Source: Pedobacter polaris (GTDB taxonomy: Bacteria > Bacteroidota > Bacteroidia > Sphingobacteriales > Sphingobacteriaceae). Taken from it: a stretch of DNA of 64,000 nt. How positions within the stretch are numbered: the first letter of the stretch is position 1; each line of letters begins with the position of its first letter. The stretch is from positions 372,001 through 436,000 of the forward strand of contig NZ_SWBR01000001.1 in assembly GCF_005116505.1 (NCBI RefSeq), in the 5' to 3' direction. The position numbers were made by a program, and so were the translations under genes. Below are positions 46,833 through 56,194 of the stretch, piece by piece. Below the pieces are notes generated by a model. It did no database searches, had not been told where the DNA came from, and saw nothing but the letters and a program-made list of their open reading frames with translations.

Positions 46833-48971
46833 TTATTGGTTTGAAGGAATTGTAGATTTATTTGCTTTGATATCGGTACCCATGCGTTGTAGATAAGCGA
46901 TAATGGCTATAATCTCTTTGTCGCTGGTTACTTTAATGTTATCTTGTTTGAGATTTTTTACCACCGAATCGGCCTGTATTTTTAAATCTGCATTGGCAAT
47001 TTTATCATAGTCCTCTTTATAAGGTACACCCAAACTTTGCATAGCTCTTATCTTGCTAGCTGTGGTTGTTGTATCTAATTTTTGGCTAATCAACCATTGA
47101 TACGCAGGCATAATACTTCCTGGCGACATTGAGGTTGGATCTAACATATGGTTAAAATGCCATGCATTTGAATATTTCCCACCAATGCGGTGTAAATCTG
47201 GCCCGGTACGCTTACTTCCCCATAAAAATGGATGATCGTACACAAACTCTCCAGCTTTACTGTATTCGCCATAGCGTTCGGTTTCTGAACGAAATGGACG
47301 TACTGTTTGGGTATGACAATTCACACAGCCTTCTCTGATATAGATATCCCTACCTTGCAGTTCTAATGCTGAGTAAGGTTTTACGCTGTCGATAGTTGGT
47401 ATGTTAGATTGAATGGTAAATGTTGGCATCATTTCTACCATCCCACCAATCAAGATAACAATAAGAGCAAGCACCATAAATTTAATGGGTTTACGCTCCA
47501 GTTTTCGGTGCCATTTTTTATCGGCTGCATCTTCCACTATTACCTCTTCCAGAGGCATGGCTTCTGCAGGTTCATTAGCTATTAATTTAGCACGCAACAT
47601 TGTTTTAGCCAAGTTAATTGTCATTACAATTACACCAGCTAAATAAAGCGCTCCTCCTATAGCACGCAAAACATGCATAGGGATAATTTGTAAAGTGATG
47701 GTTAAAAAGTTAGGATATTTCAATAGACCTTCTGGCGTAAACTCTTTCCACATCAATCCTTGTGTAAAACCAGCCCAATACATCGGTACTGCATAAAATA
47801 AGATTCCCAGAGTGCCGATCCAAAAATGGAAAGCAGCCATTTTTTTAGAATATAATTCTGTTTTGTAAATACGAGGGATAAGCCAATATAAAACTCCAAA
47901 AGTTAGAAAGCCATTCCAACCCAAAGCACCTACATGCACATGGGCTACAATCCAATCGGTAAAATGGGCAACACCATTAATTTGTTTTAAAGATAGCAGT
48001 GGCCCCTCAAAAGTGGCCATACCATAAGCGGTTAAGGCTACGACCATAAATTTTAAGGTCACATCTTCACGCACTTTATCCCATGCACCACGTAAGGTTA
48101 ACAGTCCGTTAATCATCCCACCCCAACTTGGAGCAATTAGCATAATAGAAAAGGCAACGCCTAAAGACTGCGCCCATCCTGGTAAAGAGGTATATAACAA
48201 ATGGTGTGGACCCGCCCAGATATAGATAAATATAAGCGACCAGAAGTGAAGGATACTCAATTTGTAAGAATAAACTGGCCTGTTAGCCATTTTAGGCAAG
48301 AAGTAATACATCATGCCCAAATAAGGCGTGGTGAGGAAAAATGCCACCGCATTGTGCCCATACCACCATTGCACTAGTGCATCTTGTACACCAGCGTATA
48401 CATAATAGCTTTTTAGAAAGGAAATAGGCAGTTCAAATGAATTTACAATGTGCAGTACCGCAATGGTTACGAAGGTGGCAATGTAAAACCAGATGGCTAC
48501 ATACAGATGTCGCTCTCGGCGTTTAATAATTGTACCAAACATATTGATACCAAATACCACCCAAATTAAAGTAATGGCAATATCAATAGGCCATTCTAAT
48601 TCCGCATATTCGTGGGAGGTAGTAAAGCCAAGTGGCAAGGTTATTACGGCCGATACAATAATCAGTTGCCATCCCCAAAAATGGATTTTGCTAAGCAGGT
48701 CGCTAAACATCCTTGCTTTTAACAATCGTTGCAAAGAATAATAAACACCCATAAAAATAGCATTGCCCACAAAGGCGAAAATTACCGCATTGGTGTGTAA
48801 TGGTCTAATACGACCAAAAGTGGTGTATTGGTTGCCCAAGTTCATGGCTGGCTTAAAAAGCTGCATGGCAACAAGAAGTCCAACGGTCATCCCGATAATG
48901 CCCCAAATAATAGTGGCAAGCCCGAAATTGCGGACAATCTTGTTATCGTAAGTAAATTTTTCTAACTGCAT
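46833..48971 (-). CDS. ccoN: cbb3 oxidase CcoN-CcoO fusion subunit
   Basis: 712 residues. The CcoN part (about 1-500) has twelve or so membrane helices with haem and copper histidines (WGWQLIIVSA region, WYGHNAVAFFLTTPYLGM, PHHLLYTSLP, HVHVGALGWNGFL). The CcoO part (about 505-712) has one membrane helix and a cytochrome c motif E-G-C-V-N-C-H-T-Q with VRPFRSETERYGEYS. The fusion is usual in Bacteroidota. It is the catalytic core of a high-affinity oxidase for low oxygen. First gene of ccoNO-Q-P-G-H-safE; upstream FNR-like box. Confidence 0.96.
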   Translation of the reverse strand: MQLEKFTYDNKIVRNFGLATIIWGIIGMTVGLLVAMQLFKPAMNLGNQYTTFGRIRPLHTNAVIFAFVGNAIFMGVYYSLQRLLKARMFSDLLSKIHFWGWQLIIVSAVITLPLGFTTSHEYAELEWPIDIAITLIWVVFGINMFGTIIKRRERHLYVAIWFYIATFVTIAVLHIVNSFELPISFLKSYYVYAGVQDALVQWWYGHNAVAFFLTTPYLGMMYYFLPKMANRPVYSYKLSILHFWSLIFIYIWAGPHHLLYTSLPGWAQSLGVAFSIMLIAPSWGGMINGLLTLRGAWDKVREDVTLKFMVVALTAYGMATFEGPLLSLKQINGVAHFTDWIVAHVHVGALGWNGFLTFGVLYWLIPRIYKTELYSKKMAAFHFWIGTLGILFYAVPMYWAGFTQGLMWKEFTPEGLLKYPNFLTITLQIIPMHVLRAIGGALYLAGVIVMTINLAKTMLRAKLIANEPAEAMPLEEVIVEDAADKKWHRKLERKPIKFMVLALIVILIGGMVEMMPTFTIQSNIPTIDSVKPYSALELQGRDIYIREGCVNCHTQTVRPFRSETERYGEYSKAGEFVYDHPFLWGSKRTGPDLHRIGGKYSNAWHFNHMLDPTSMSPGSIMPAYQWLISQKLDTTTTASKIRAMQSLGVPYKEDYDKIANADLKIQADSVVKNLKQDNIKVTSDKEIIAIIAYLQRMGTDIKANKSTIPSNQ

Positions 48972-49002
48972 AAGAAATAGAAATTGCTTGTTTGTAATGG
49001 AA

Positions 49003-49067
49003 CAAAAGTATTTAGTGAAGCCCCAATGGCTGGTGATAAAGCTTAGAGGAAAAAGTGATTGATATCA
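49003..49067 (-). promoter_or_regulatory. ccoN: FNR-like box and -7 element of the ccoNO operon
   Basis: CAAAAGTA (49003-49010; minus strand TACTTTTG) lies 31 bp before the ccoN start. Exactly 45 bp further upstream is TGAT-TGAT-ATCA (49056-49067), a perfect core FNR-type palindrome flanked GTGAT...ATCAT. Confidence 0.7.
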
Positions 49068-49195
49068 TAATTTAATTCACTAAACTATCCGCTCACAGCA
49101 TGCCAAACCGAGGCAAGACATAACGCTAGACAATCAGAATATTAAGTTAAACAAGCACTCAGAATGGAGTTTTGATAGTTATTAGAAGAGAACTC

Positions 49196-49345
49196 CTATT
49201 CCACTTCGTCATCATCAAACAATACCCTCATCCCGGGCGTTACCACATCATCGTGTTGTCCGTTTTTAAGCGACCAGATAAAAGCCCCTAAAAAAACCAA
49301 TGCCATCAGCACACTACAGCCGACTAAAAAATACAGGATATTCAT
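49196..49345 (-). CDS. ccoS: CcoS-type cbb3 oxidase assembly protein
   Basis: 49 residues: one membrane helix at about 4-24 (ILYFLVGCSVLMALVFLGAF), then W-S-L-K-N-G-Q-H-D-D and an acidic end. This is the CcoS pattern, including the GAFIW-S motif and the aspartate-rich tail. It overlaps the ccoI stop by 4 bases (ATGA), so it is translationally coupled. CcoS is needed for cofactor insertion into CcoN. Followed by about 220 bp before the ccoN start. Confidence 0.9.
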   Translation of the reverse strand: MNILYFLVGCSVLMALVFLGAFIWSLKNGQHDDVVTPGMRVLFDDDEVE

Positions 49346-51726
49346 AATAAATGGTTTTTACGTGCAAAAAATCTAGTGGCGATGGTTGTAAAACTGATGA
49401 TTGTAATGGTACTAATTGGCATGAGCACTGCGGCAACCAAAGGATAAAGCGTTCCCTGCACGGCAAAGTATAGTCCTATGCAATTGTAAGCTATTGCAAT
49501 GGCAAAACTGATTTTGATGATTTTCAGTCCATCTTTGCTAAGCTGATGAAAATTGGGCAAATCATTTAGCGAGCTTCCTTTTAGAATGCCATCGCAACCC
49601 GGTGTAAAATTATTAATGTTATCGGTGATGGCAATCCCAAAATTACTCTGTTTTAAAGCACCCGCATCATTAAGCCCATCTCCCAACATCATTACTTTTT
49701 CTCCTGTTTTTTGTTGTATTAAAATCGCTTCGAGCTTATCATGCGGACTCTGTTTAAATTTAACTACTGCATTGGGTAGGAATAATTTTTTTAATGCTTC
49801 ATGGTCTTTATTGGTATCGCCAGATAAAACAGTTAATCTAAAACTGTCTTCTAGTTTTGAAATCAGTTTATCTAGGCCTTCACGCCATTGCTGCTCAATT
49901 ACAAAAGTACCTTTGTAGGCACTGTTAATTACAATATGAACCCCACTTTGTTGAATAGGTTTAATATCAAAGGGCAAGATAGCTTGATTACCGGCATACA
50001 CCATTTGGTTATTCACTAAACCCTTAATCCCTTTACCAGGGATTTCTTTGTATTTAGAAATGGCATAAAATCCGTTAAACGAAAGGCTTTTTAAAATCTG
50101 TCTGCTCAAAGGATGTGAAGAATGGTTCAATAAAGACACCACTAATTTCTTTTCTTCTTGATCAAGTGTGCCAGTAAAATGAATTTTGGCATTTTCGGTA
50201 GTGGTTAAAGTTCCCGTTTTGTCAAAAACAATAGCACTACACTTTGCTAATTCCTCTACTGCATCGGTATTTTTTACATAAAAGCCTCTTCTATCAAATA
50301 CTGATAAAATTGCCGATAAAGTAAAAGGTGTACTCAGCGCTAACACACATGGACAAGCTACAATAATTACTGCAGTAAATGCAGCCCAAGCTTTTGTGGT
50401 ATTACTGTTAAAAAACCAGTATCCCATAGCTGCAAATGCGATAATGAATACAGCTATACTGAAGTACTTAGCTACACTATCATTAAAATTATGTTTAAAA
50501 TTATCGGTATAGTGCGCTTTGTTCCACAAACTGGTCAGGTAACTTTGCGATGGATTTTTCACTACTTCAATTTCTATTCCCTCACCCATTTGCTTGCCCC
50601 CAGCGTAAATAATTTCCCCCAGAACCTTTTGTTGGGGTTCGGTCTCGCCAGTTACAAAGCTCATATCAAGCCAAGCATCGCCTTTCATTAAAATAGAATC
50701 AGCAGGTACCAATTCGCCATTCCTAATCCATAACCTATCACCAATTGTCAATTCGTTAATTGCCTTCGGCTTTTCTTTTCCATCTTGTAAAGTGGTAATG
50801 GCAATGGGGAAATAAGAACGATAATCGCGATCAAATGAAATGTGATGATAAGTACGCTGTTTAACCCACTTGCCCATCAAGAGCAAAAAAACAAGGCCAG
50901 TAAGCGTATCGGCAAAACCTGGTCCTATATTAAAAACCACAGCATATGTAGTGCGCAAAAACAGTACTGCAATAATCAAAGCGAGTGGCGTATCCAGATT
51001 TACATGTTTGTGTTTGAGGCTATTCCAAGCGGATACGAAATAATCACGACCGCAATAAAACGTTACTGGAATAGAGAAAGCCAAATTAAGCCAGCCGAAT
51101 AAGGACTGAAACTGTCGCTCCAGACCAGAAAGACCAAAATATTCTGGAAAACTAAATAACATCACATTGCCCATGCAAAAGCCGGCAATCGCAATTTTAA
51201 GGATCAGGCTTTTGTTTACTGAATTACTATTTTCTTTAACTACATCTTGTAGGTTGATAGCAGGTTCGTAGCCAATCTCTACCAAGGTTTCTACAACATT
51301 CCTTAAACTTAACCCTTGATTTTTGAAACTAATGGTTACTTGTTTCTTCAAAAAATCTATTCTTGAGCTGAAAATAGCAGGGTTTATCTTATATAAATGC
51401 TCTAACAACCAAATGCAAGAACTGCAATGGATAGCTGGAATATAGAAGGTTACTATTGTACTTTTTTCGTCCTGATAATCGATCAGTTGTTTAATGACGC
51501 TAGGTTCATCCAAATATTCAAAATGGCTAGTATGGCTTAAACGTTTGCCTGGAGCATCATTGTAGGAGTAATAAGCACACATGTTATTTGCTGCTAAAAT
51601 CTGATAAACCCCTTGGCATCCGGCACAGCAGAAATGTTTGTCGTCAATTACTCGATCAATTCCTGTAATTTCTTCCCCACAGTGATAGCATATACTTGCA
51701 CTTAAAATTTTGTGGTGTTCTATCAT
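49342..51726 (-). CDS. ccoI: CcoI/FixI copper-exporting P-type ATPase
   Basis: 794 residues. N-terminal zinc-ribbon-like Cys pairs (CYHCGEE, CCAGCQGVY), a heavy-metal domain with HCSSCIWLLEHLY, eight membrane segments, the metal-path motif VACPCVLALSTP, phosphorylation motif DKTGTLT and hinge GDGLNDAGALKQS. FixI-type pumps supply copper to the cbb3 active site through the periplasm. Lies 20 bp after hemN and overlaps ccoS. Length is normal for FixI. Confidence 0.95.
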   Translation of the reverse strand: MIEHHKILSASICYHCGEEITGIDRVIDDKHFCCAGCQGVYQILAANNMCAYYSYNDAPGKRLSHTSHFEYLDEPSVIKQLIDYQDEKSTIVTFYIPAIHCSSCIWLLEHLYKINPAIFSSRIDFLKKQVTISFKNQGLSLRNVVETLVEIGYEPAINLQDVVKENSNSVNKSLILKIAIAGFCMGNVMLFSFPEYFGLSGLERQFQSLFGWLNLAFSIPVTFYCGRDYFVSAWNSLKHKHVNLDTPLALIIAVLFLRTTYAVVFNIGPGFADTLTGLVFLLLMGKWVKQRTYHHISFDRDYRSYFPIAITTLQDGKEKPKAINELTIGDRLWIRNGELVPADSILMKGDAWLDMSFVTGETEPQQKVLGEIIYAGGKQMGEGIEIEVVKNPSQSYLTSLWNKAHYTDNFKHNFNDSVAKYFSIAVFIIAFAAMGYWFFNSNTTKAWAAFTAVIIVACPCVLALSTPFTLSAILSVFDRRGFYVKNTDAVEELAKCSAIVFDKTGTLTTTENAKIHFTGTLDQEEKKLVVSLLNHSSHPLSRQILKSLSFNGFYAISKYKEIPGKGIKGLVNNQMVYAGNQAILPFDIKPIQQSGVHIVINSAYKGTFVIEQQWREGLDKLISKLEDSFRLTVLSGDTNKDHEALKKLFLPNAVVKFKQSPHDKLEAILIQQKTGEKVMMLGDGLNDAGALKQSNFGIAITDNINNFTPGCDGILKGSSLNDLPNFHQLSKDGLKIIKISFAIAIAYNCIGLYFAVQGTLYPLVAAVLMPISTITIISFTTIATRFFARKNHLL

Positions 51727-51746
51727 TTTAATCTTATTAATCCTAA

Positions 51747-53087
51747 TTAAACCGCACTACTAAATAAACTCGTCTGCGGCTGTCGTTCCCACAAGCGCTC
51801 GTCAAAAGCCATACATACATTCCTCAAAAAAGACTTTCCAGCAGCAAGAATTCGAATTTCTTGGTTGTTTATTTCCACCAAATGATCTTCTAATAATGGC
51901 ATTAGCCTTTGTTTAATTTCCAATGGGATTTCTCTCCTGAAACTAGTTATGCCATTGCACATCAGGTTTAAGATATGCTGACGGATGGAAAGATCGTTTT
52001 CATTTAACAGGTGACCTTTCTCAACTGCAAACTGACCACTATTAATTTTCGATAGGTAATCCTCTACGGTTTTGCTGTTCTGTGCAAATGCCATTTCGCA
52101 ATCGCTAATAGACGAAACACCCAGTCCAATCAAAATTTTCGTATACTGTTCTGTATAACCCATGAAATTTCTATGCAATTGGTATTTTTCACTTGCTTTA
52201 TACAGGCTATCTTTTTTCAGTGCAAAATGATCCATTCCTATTTCTTGATAACCACTGCTAATTAACAGATCCCTACCAATTTGATATAGTGCAAATTTTT
52301 CATTACCCTGTGGAATATCTTTTTCAGCATAATGTCTTTGCCCGGGTTTCATCCAAGGCACATGCGCATAACTGTAAAAAGCTATTCTTTCTGGCCACAT
52401 GTTTATTATCTCCATAATGGTTTGGGCTATTCCTTTAGTTGTTTGCCCAGGTAGACCATAAATCAGATCGAAATTAATCGAATCATATCCCAGCTTTCTT
52501 GCTTCTTTGGTAATATGATGTACCTGGGCTGGGGTCTGAAAGCGATTGATCATGAATTGCACTTTAGGATCAAAATCTTGAATACCAAGACTAAGACGTT
52601 TAAAACCTAATTGATGCAGTGTTTGTAAATGATTCTGAGTTGTATTATCTGGATGCCCCTCAAAAGAGCAGGCTATGTTGTTGTTAGTTTCGCCTAGTAT
52701 GGTTGTAACTAAGCGTTGTAAATTCTGCGGATTAAAAAAAGTAGGTGTTCCACCACCCAAGTGCAGCTCTTTAATTTTTGGCTTTTCGCCAAGAACTTGG
52801 CAGTACATTTCCCACTCTTTAATTACCGCATCAATGTAAGGAATTTCTACTCCATGGTTTTTGGTAATCCGGGTATTACAGCCACAGTAAGTACATAAAC
52901 TTTCACAAAAAGGTAGGTGAATGTACAAACTTATGCCTTCATCCTTTTGCGCTGCATAGCTTTTAATTAGTGAACCCAGCCATTTATCCTGGCTAAATGA
53001 TTCGTTTTCCCAATAGGGCACCGTTGGGTAACTGGTATAGCGAGGTGCAGCAATATTGTATTTTTTAAGCAATGCTGAAGTATCCAT
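51747..53087 (-). CDS. hemN: Oxygen-independent coproporphyrinogen III dehydrogenase
   Basis: 446 residues. The radical-SAM motif C-x3-C-x2-C is in HLPFCESLCTYCGCNTRI (C61, C65, C68 region). GGGTPTF, SFEGHPDNTTQ and YTSYPTVPYW are family landmarks. It oxidises coproporphyrinogen III without oxygen, making haem available for the cbb3 oxidase under microaerobic conditions. It is 4 bp after the truncated dehydrogenase gene and 20 bp before ccoI; same operon, FNR-like control. Confidence 0.95.
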   Translation of the reverse strand: MDTSALLKKYNIAAPRYTSYPTVPYWENESFSQDKWLGSLIKSYAAQKDEGISLYIHLPFCESLCTYCGCNTRITKNHGVEIPYIDAVIKEWEMYCQVLGEKPKIKELHLGGGTPTFFNPQNLQRLVTTILGETNNNIACSFEGHPDNTTQNHLQTLHQLGFKRLSLGIQDFDPKVQFMINRFQTPAQVHHITKEARKLGYDSINFDLIYGLPGQTTKGIAQTIMEIINMWPERIAFYSYAHVPWMKPGQRHYAEKDIPQGNEKFALYQIGRDLLISSGYQEIGMDHFALKKDSLYKASEKYQLHRNFMGYTEQYTKILIGLGVSSISDCEMAFAQNSKTVEDYLSKINSGQFAVEKGHLLNENDLSIRQHILNLMCNGITSFRREIPLEIKQRLMPLLEDHLVEINNQEIRILAAGKSFLRNVCMAFDERLWERQPQTSLFSSAV

Positions 53088-53091
53088 CTTT

Positions 53092-53517
53092 TTAACTTTT
53101 TATTTTGATGGCACAATCTCTTTGGCACAGGCAGGCCTTGCCAACACAATTTCCTGCCGCCCAGTTATCCAGATTAGCAATTACCTGGTGCATGTTGGCA
53201 AGGGCTTCCCCATCTTTAAAAGGGATGTTGGCAATTTTTAATCCAGCTGATTTTGCCGCATTCAGATCTATGTGATCATAACCATATGTAGAGGATGCAA
53301 TATATTTAACTCCAAGGTTCTTCAGTCCTTCAATAATAGGTGCATCAATCAGATCGCGATTAAAAACAATAAGCGCCTCCTTACCAGCAGCAAAATTTAC
53401 TGTATCCAGCGTTAAACTATTGGCGATAATGGTAATGTCATGTTTTTTATAGTTGGCCAAAACAAGCCATTCCTTCTCTTTAGGGTCGATGTTATAAGCG
53501 ATAGCCTTCATATGCAT
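53092..53517 (-). CDS. D-2-hydroxyacid-dehydrogenase-like protein lacking the NAD domain, Cys-rich tail
   Basis: 141 residues (a second Met is at residue 3). Residues 1-99 match the N-terminal catalytic half-domain of D-lactate dehydrogenase-type enzymes, with YGYDHIDLNAAKSAGLKIANIP. Where the NAD-binding Rossmann domain should follow, the sequence goes straight to a segment like the C-terminal helix of these enzymes (EALANMHQVIANLDNW). It ends with C124-x4-C129-x-C131-x3-C135. No catalytic His/Arg pair or nucleotide motif remains. First gene of the hemN-ccoI-ccoS operon. Not a simple 3' truncation, since both ends of the parent fold are present. Possible roles: ligand sensing or metal/Fe-S binding. 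Confidence 0.7.
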   Translation of the reverse strand: MHMKAIAYNIDPKEKEWLVLANYKKHDITIIANSLTLDTVNFAAGKEALIVFNRDLIDAPIIEGLKNLGVKYIASSTYGYDHIDLNAAKSAGLKIANIPFKDGEALANMHQVIANLDNWAAGNCVGKACLCQRDCAIKIKS

Positions 53518-53530
53518 ATTTTTCTACCTA

Positions 53531-53595
53531 CAAAACTAGGCTGATTTTACTCCAGGCCTAGTGAGATGGGTTACGAGAAAAAATGATATTCGTCA
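53531..53595 (-). promoter_or_regulatory. FNR-like box and -7 element of the hemN-ccoI-ccoS operon
   Basis: CAAAACTA (53531-53538; minus strand TAGTTTTG, full -7 match) lies 14 bp before the first gene. Exactly 45 bp upstream is TGAT-ATTC-GTCA (53584-53595), 7 of 8 to the TGAT-N4-ATCA core. Confidence 0.65.
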
Positions 53596-53674
53596 GAAAA
53601 CCCCAAGGGTAAGGAATGAATGTTTAAATCTGACTGAAATCCCAAATTGCAGTGCTTTTTTCGTCATCGCTTCC

Positions 53675-53738
53675 TGCTTTAAATCAACCCAAAAAGTAAT
53701 CAAAGTCATATTTGGGAGGGCAGATAATTAGAACTTTG
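53675..53738 (+). promoter_or_regulatory. Weak FNR-like box and -7-like element before the truncated haemoglobin gene
   Basis: TGCT-TTAA-ATCA (53675-53686, 7 of 8) is followed after 44 bp by GAACTTTG (53731-53738), one base off TAnnTTTG. The spacing is one base shorter than in the five other promoters. This occupies most of the 303-bp divergent spacer; no gene is seen there. Confidence 0.35.
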
Positions 53739-53820
53739 CAAGATCAATCACGGACGATTATCATCATAACTAATAAAGGCAAATCACCGATGACCTTAGA
53801 CTTTTCAGAAAAAATACATA

Positions 53821-54207
53821 ATGAAAAACGATATTAAAAACCTACAGCATATCCAACAATTGGTTAATACGTTTTATGAACAAGTGCAGAAAGATTCACT
53901 TTTAGGAGGCATTTTTATGGGGGCAATCAACGATTGGCCAGCTCATTTGGCAAAGATGTACCGTTTCTGGCAAACAGTTTTGCTAGAGGAGCATACCTAC
54001 AGTGGTAGCCCCTTTCCGCCACATGCAAAAATGCCATTAACTGCCGATCACTTTAACCGTTGGCTCTCCATCTGGAAGGCAACCATAGATTTATATTTTG
54101 AAGGAGAAAAAGCTGAGGAAGCGAAATGGCGAGGCGATGTAATGGCAGAAATGTTTCTTTCTAAAATTGAATTTTATAAGGAAAGTAACAGAAAGCCGCT
54201 ACTATGA
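53821..54207 (+). CDS. Group III truncated haemoglobin
   Basis: 128 residues. The 2/2 globin fold markers include MYRFWQTVLLEEHTYSGSPFPPHAKMP, where the central H in the PHAKM context is the likely proximal region, and the late HFNRWLSIW helix. Group III (trHbP) proteins are linked to oxygen or NO chemistry in microaerobic bacteria, often near cbb3 oxidases, as here. Overlaps the next gene by 4 bp. Divergent from the hemN operon. Confidence 0.88.
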   Translation: MKNDIKNLQHIQQLVNTFYEQVQKDSLLGGIFMGAINDWPAHLAKMYRFWQTVLLEEHTYSGSPFPPHAKMPLTADHFNRWLSIWKATIDLYFEGEKAEEAKWRGDVMAEMFLSKIEFYKESNRKPLL

Positions 54208-54635
54208 GCAAAAATATCGGAATAGCAGCTGTCTATACCTGGATAGGCTTTGTAGGGGCCATTAGTTTTATGGAGGCTTGGCTCAAATTTAGAGCTCCTG
54301 GTGTTACCCTACCCATAGGTCTTGGCATTGGTCGTTTGGTATTTGCCGCATTGAATAAAATGGAATGGGTATTACTATTAAGTATGCTGGTATCGCTGTT
54401 TCCATTTAAAACAACAAGCACTACCAGCAAAATATCATTATCTATAGCTGCCTTAATTGTTTTGGCACAAACCCTATGGTTATTGCCTATGCTAGATGCC
54501 CGTGCAGAATTGTATATCAAAGGTGTTCAAGTACCTCCAAGCAATGTACATTTCTATTATGTAGCTACTGAAGCTATAAAAATAACTGCATTGCTTATAC
54601 TCGGAGCATCACTATTCGAACGCCAAAAAAATTAG
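54204..54635 (+). CDS. Small integral membrane protein, four predicted helices
   Basis: 143 residues, four hydrophobic segments (about 5-24, 51-70, 79-99, 117-138). No known catalytic motif. Coupled to the haemoglobin gene by a 4-bp overlap (ATGA). Unknown family; a possible haem- or quinone-related membrane partner of the globin, by position only. Confidence 0.6.
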   Translation: MSKNIGIAAVYTWIGFVGAISFMEAWLKFRAPGVTLPIGLGIGRLVFAALNKMEWVLLLSMLVSLFPFKTTSTTSKISLSIAALIVLAQTLWLLPMLDARAELYIKGVQVPPSNVHFYYVATEAIKITALLILGASLFERQKN

Positions 54636-54686
54636 TCAATGGGCATTAAATAATGGTAGTAAAAAAATAAACTTATCATATAACTT

Positions 54687-55025
54687 ATGGAAATCGCATC
54701 AATTTTAAAAGACATTGAATACCAAGATAAACAACCTGCTATAAAAGTGCTATTAAATACGCCTGCAGTTAAAGAAATAAGGATTAGCTTTAAAAAGGGA
54801 CAGGAAATGAAGGCACATCAGGCTGGTTATCCCATTGTTGTGGCTGTTATAGAGGGATGTATTGATTTTGGAGTAGATCAGCAAAGATATATCTTAGATA
54901 AGGGGATGCTTATTGCACTAGATGCCAATGTATCTCATGATCTTAAAGCAGAAGAAGATAGCATTGTACGGTTATCGTTAAATAAGTTAGACAGCATAGA
55001 ACGAGTGCAGCAAGTTGTTAAATAG
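54687..55025 (+). CDS. Small cupin-domain protein
   Basis: 112 residues. A single beta-barrel cupin with EIRISFKKGQEMKAHQA, GCIDFG and LIALDANVSHDLKAEED. The histidines of cupin motif 1 and 2 are partly present (KAHQ and SHDL), so metal binding is uncertain. It follows the haemoglobin/membrane-protein unit by 51 bp and may be part of it. Confidence 0.78.
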   Translation: MEIASILKDIEYQDKQPAIKVLLNTPAVKEIRISFKKGQEMKAHQAGYPIVVAVIEGCIDFGVDQQRYILDKGMLIALDANVSHDLKAEEDSIVRLSLNKLDSIERVQQVVK

Positions 55026-55086
55026 CACAACTGTGGTACACTCAAGATTCCAAATAATAGGAGACATTAAAACTATATCTTAATAC

Positions 55087-56115
55087 CTATTGCTTCACAT
55101 TTCTCAACTTCTCAATGGACAAAACCTGTATGGCATTTCCACTTTTTTCAATCAATTTTTCATCCTTAAAATCAGCCAACATGCGGCTAACGGTTTCACT
55201 TGCAGTACCTACCAAAGCAGCCAAATCATCTCGAGAGATTTTTAAGGTACAAGTATCAGCGTTCGGTTCTCCAAATTTACTGGCTACCTGAACTAGAGCG
55301 TCAGCTACACGTTTACGTACCGAAAAATAGGCCAATCGCAGCATTTGTTCTTCTTTTTCTTGTACACTACCTGAGAGCATTCCTATAAAAGCATTAGCAA
55401 TTTCTTGGTGATTAAGTAGGTACTCTAAAAAATCGGCCTTAGCAATTAAAATGAGCTCGGTATCGTTTAATGTTGCTGCATTTTCTGCATACAATGATGA
55501 CCTACATAAACTTTCATAGCCAAAAAAATCGCCCTCACTGTACAAAGTAGAAGAAAGTTCCCTTCCATCTTTGGCGCGTTTATAGGTTTTAACCTGTCCT
55601 TTTTTTACAAAGTAGAGATGAGAAGGATCATCATTTTCCACATAAATAACTTGTTTACTGGCAAAAGATCTCGTTTTCCCTTTTGCCTTTAGTGATTCGA
55701 AGAGAGAATCTCTATCACCGCCAGCAGATTTAAAACCAACTGGTTTGTTCCTCTTTTTAAGTCGACTTTCTATCGAATTAAAAAGCTCTACATCATCAAA
55801 AGGTTTAGTCAGATAGTCATCAGCACCCATTTCCATGCCTTTACGCATATCAGCCCGTTCGGCCTTCGCGGTCATGAAAATGAAGGGAATACTTGCCGTT
55901 TGTGGATTTTTTTGTAACAGGTACAATACCCCATAACCATCGAGTTCTGGCATCATGATATCACACAAAATAATATCTGGAATATGCTTAATAGCTAGGT
56001 CTACACCTATTTTACCGTTTTTTGCAGTAAAAGTTTCATATCCAGCCAAATCCAACATCTCAGCAGTGCTTTCTCTGATATCGTCGCTATCTTCAATAAT
56101 CAATGCTTTTTTCAT
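55087..56115 (-). CDS. Receiver-CRP/FNR fusion response regulator
   Basis: 342 residues from the ATG at 56115 (a longer start precedes the receiver). Receiver 1-120 with D52 in LCDIMMPELDG and K104 in YLTKPF; a cyclic-nucleotide-binding-like fold about 140-250; HTH at about 292-315 with ETVSR at 307-311. FNR reads TTGAT with the same E-x-x-S-R residues. There are only three cysteines (51, 204, 289), so no FNR-type iron-sulfur cluster: oxygen sensing must come from the upstream kinase. It joins FixJ-like and FixK-like roles in one chain. Likely binds TGAY-N4-RTCA boxes across this region. Confidence 0.87.
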   Translation of the reverse strand: MKKALIIEDSDDIRESTAEMLDLAGYETFTAKNGKIGVDLAIKHIPDIILCDIMMPELDGYGVLYLLQKNPQTASIPFIFMTAKAERADMRKGMEMGADDYLTKPFDDVELFNSIESRLKKRNKPVGFKSAGGDRDSLFESLKAKGKTRSFASKQVIYVENDDPSHLYFVKKGQVKTYKRAKDGRELSSTLYSEGDFFGYESLCRSSLYAENAATLNDTELILIAKADFLEYLLNHQEIANAFIGMLSGSVQEKEEQMLRLAYFSVRKRVADALVQVASKFGEPNADTCTLKISRDDLAALVGTASETVSRMLADFKDEKLIEKSGNAIQVLSIEKLRNVKQ

Positions 56116-56194
56116 CTGTATAATGTGTTTTAAAGGTGAGGAAGCTATCAATTTATTCATTTTGCAATGAAATTATTTTGATAGCTTATCCTTA

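Noticed and set aside
53697..53708. TAAT-CAAA-GTCA as an FNR box for the haemoglobin gene
   Set aside because: Only 6 of 8 core positions match, and its spacing to the -7-like element fits neither arrangement. The site at 53675 fits better.
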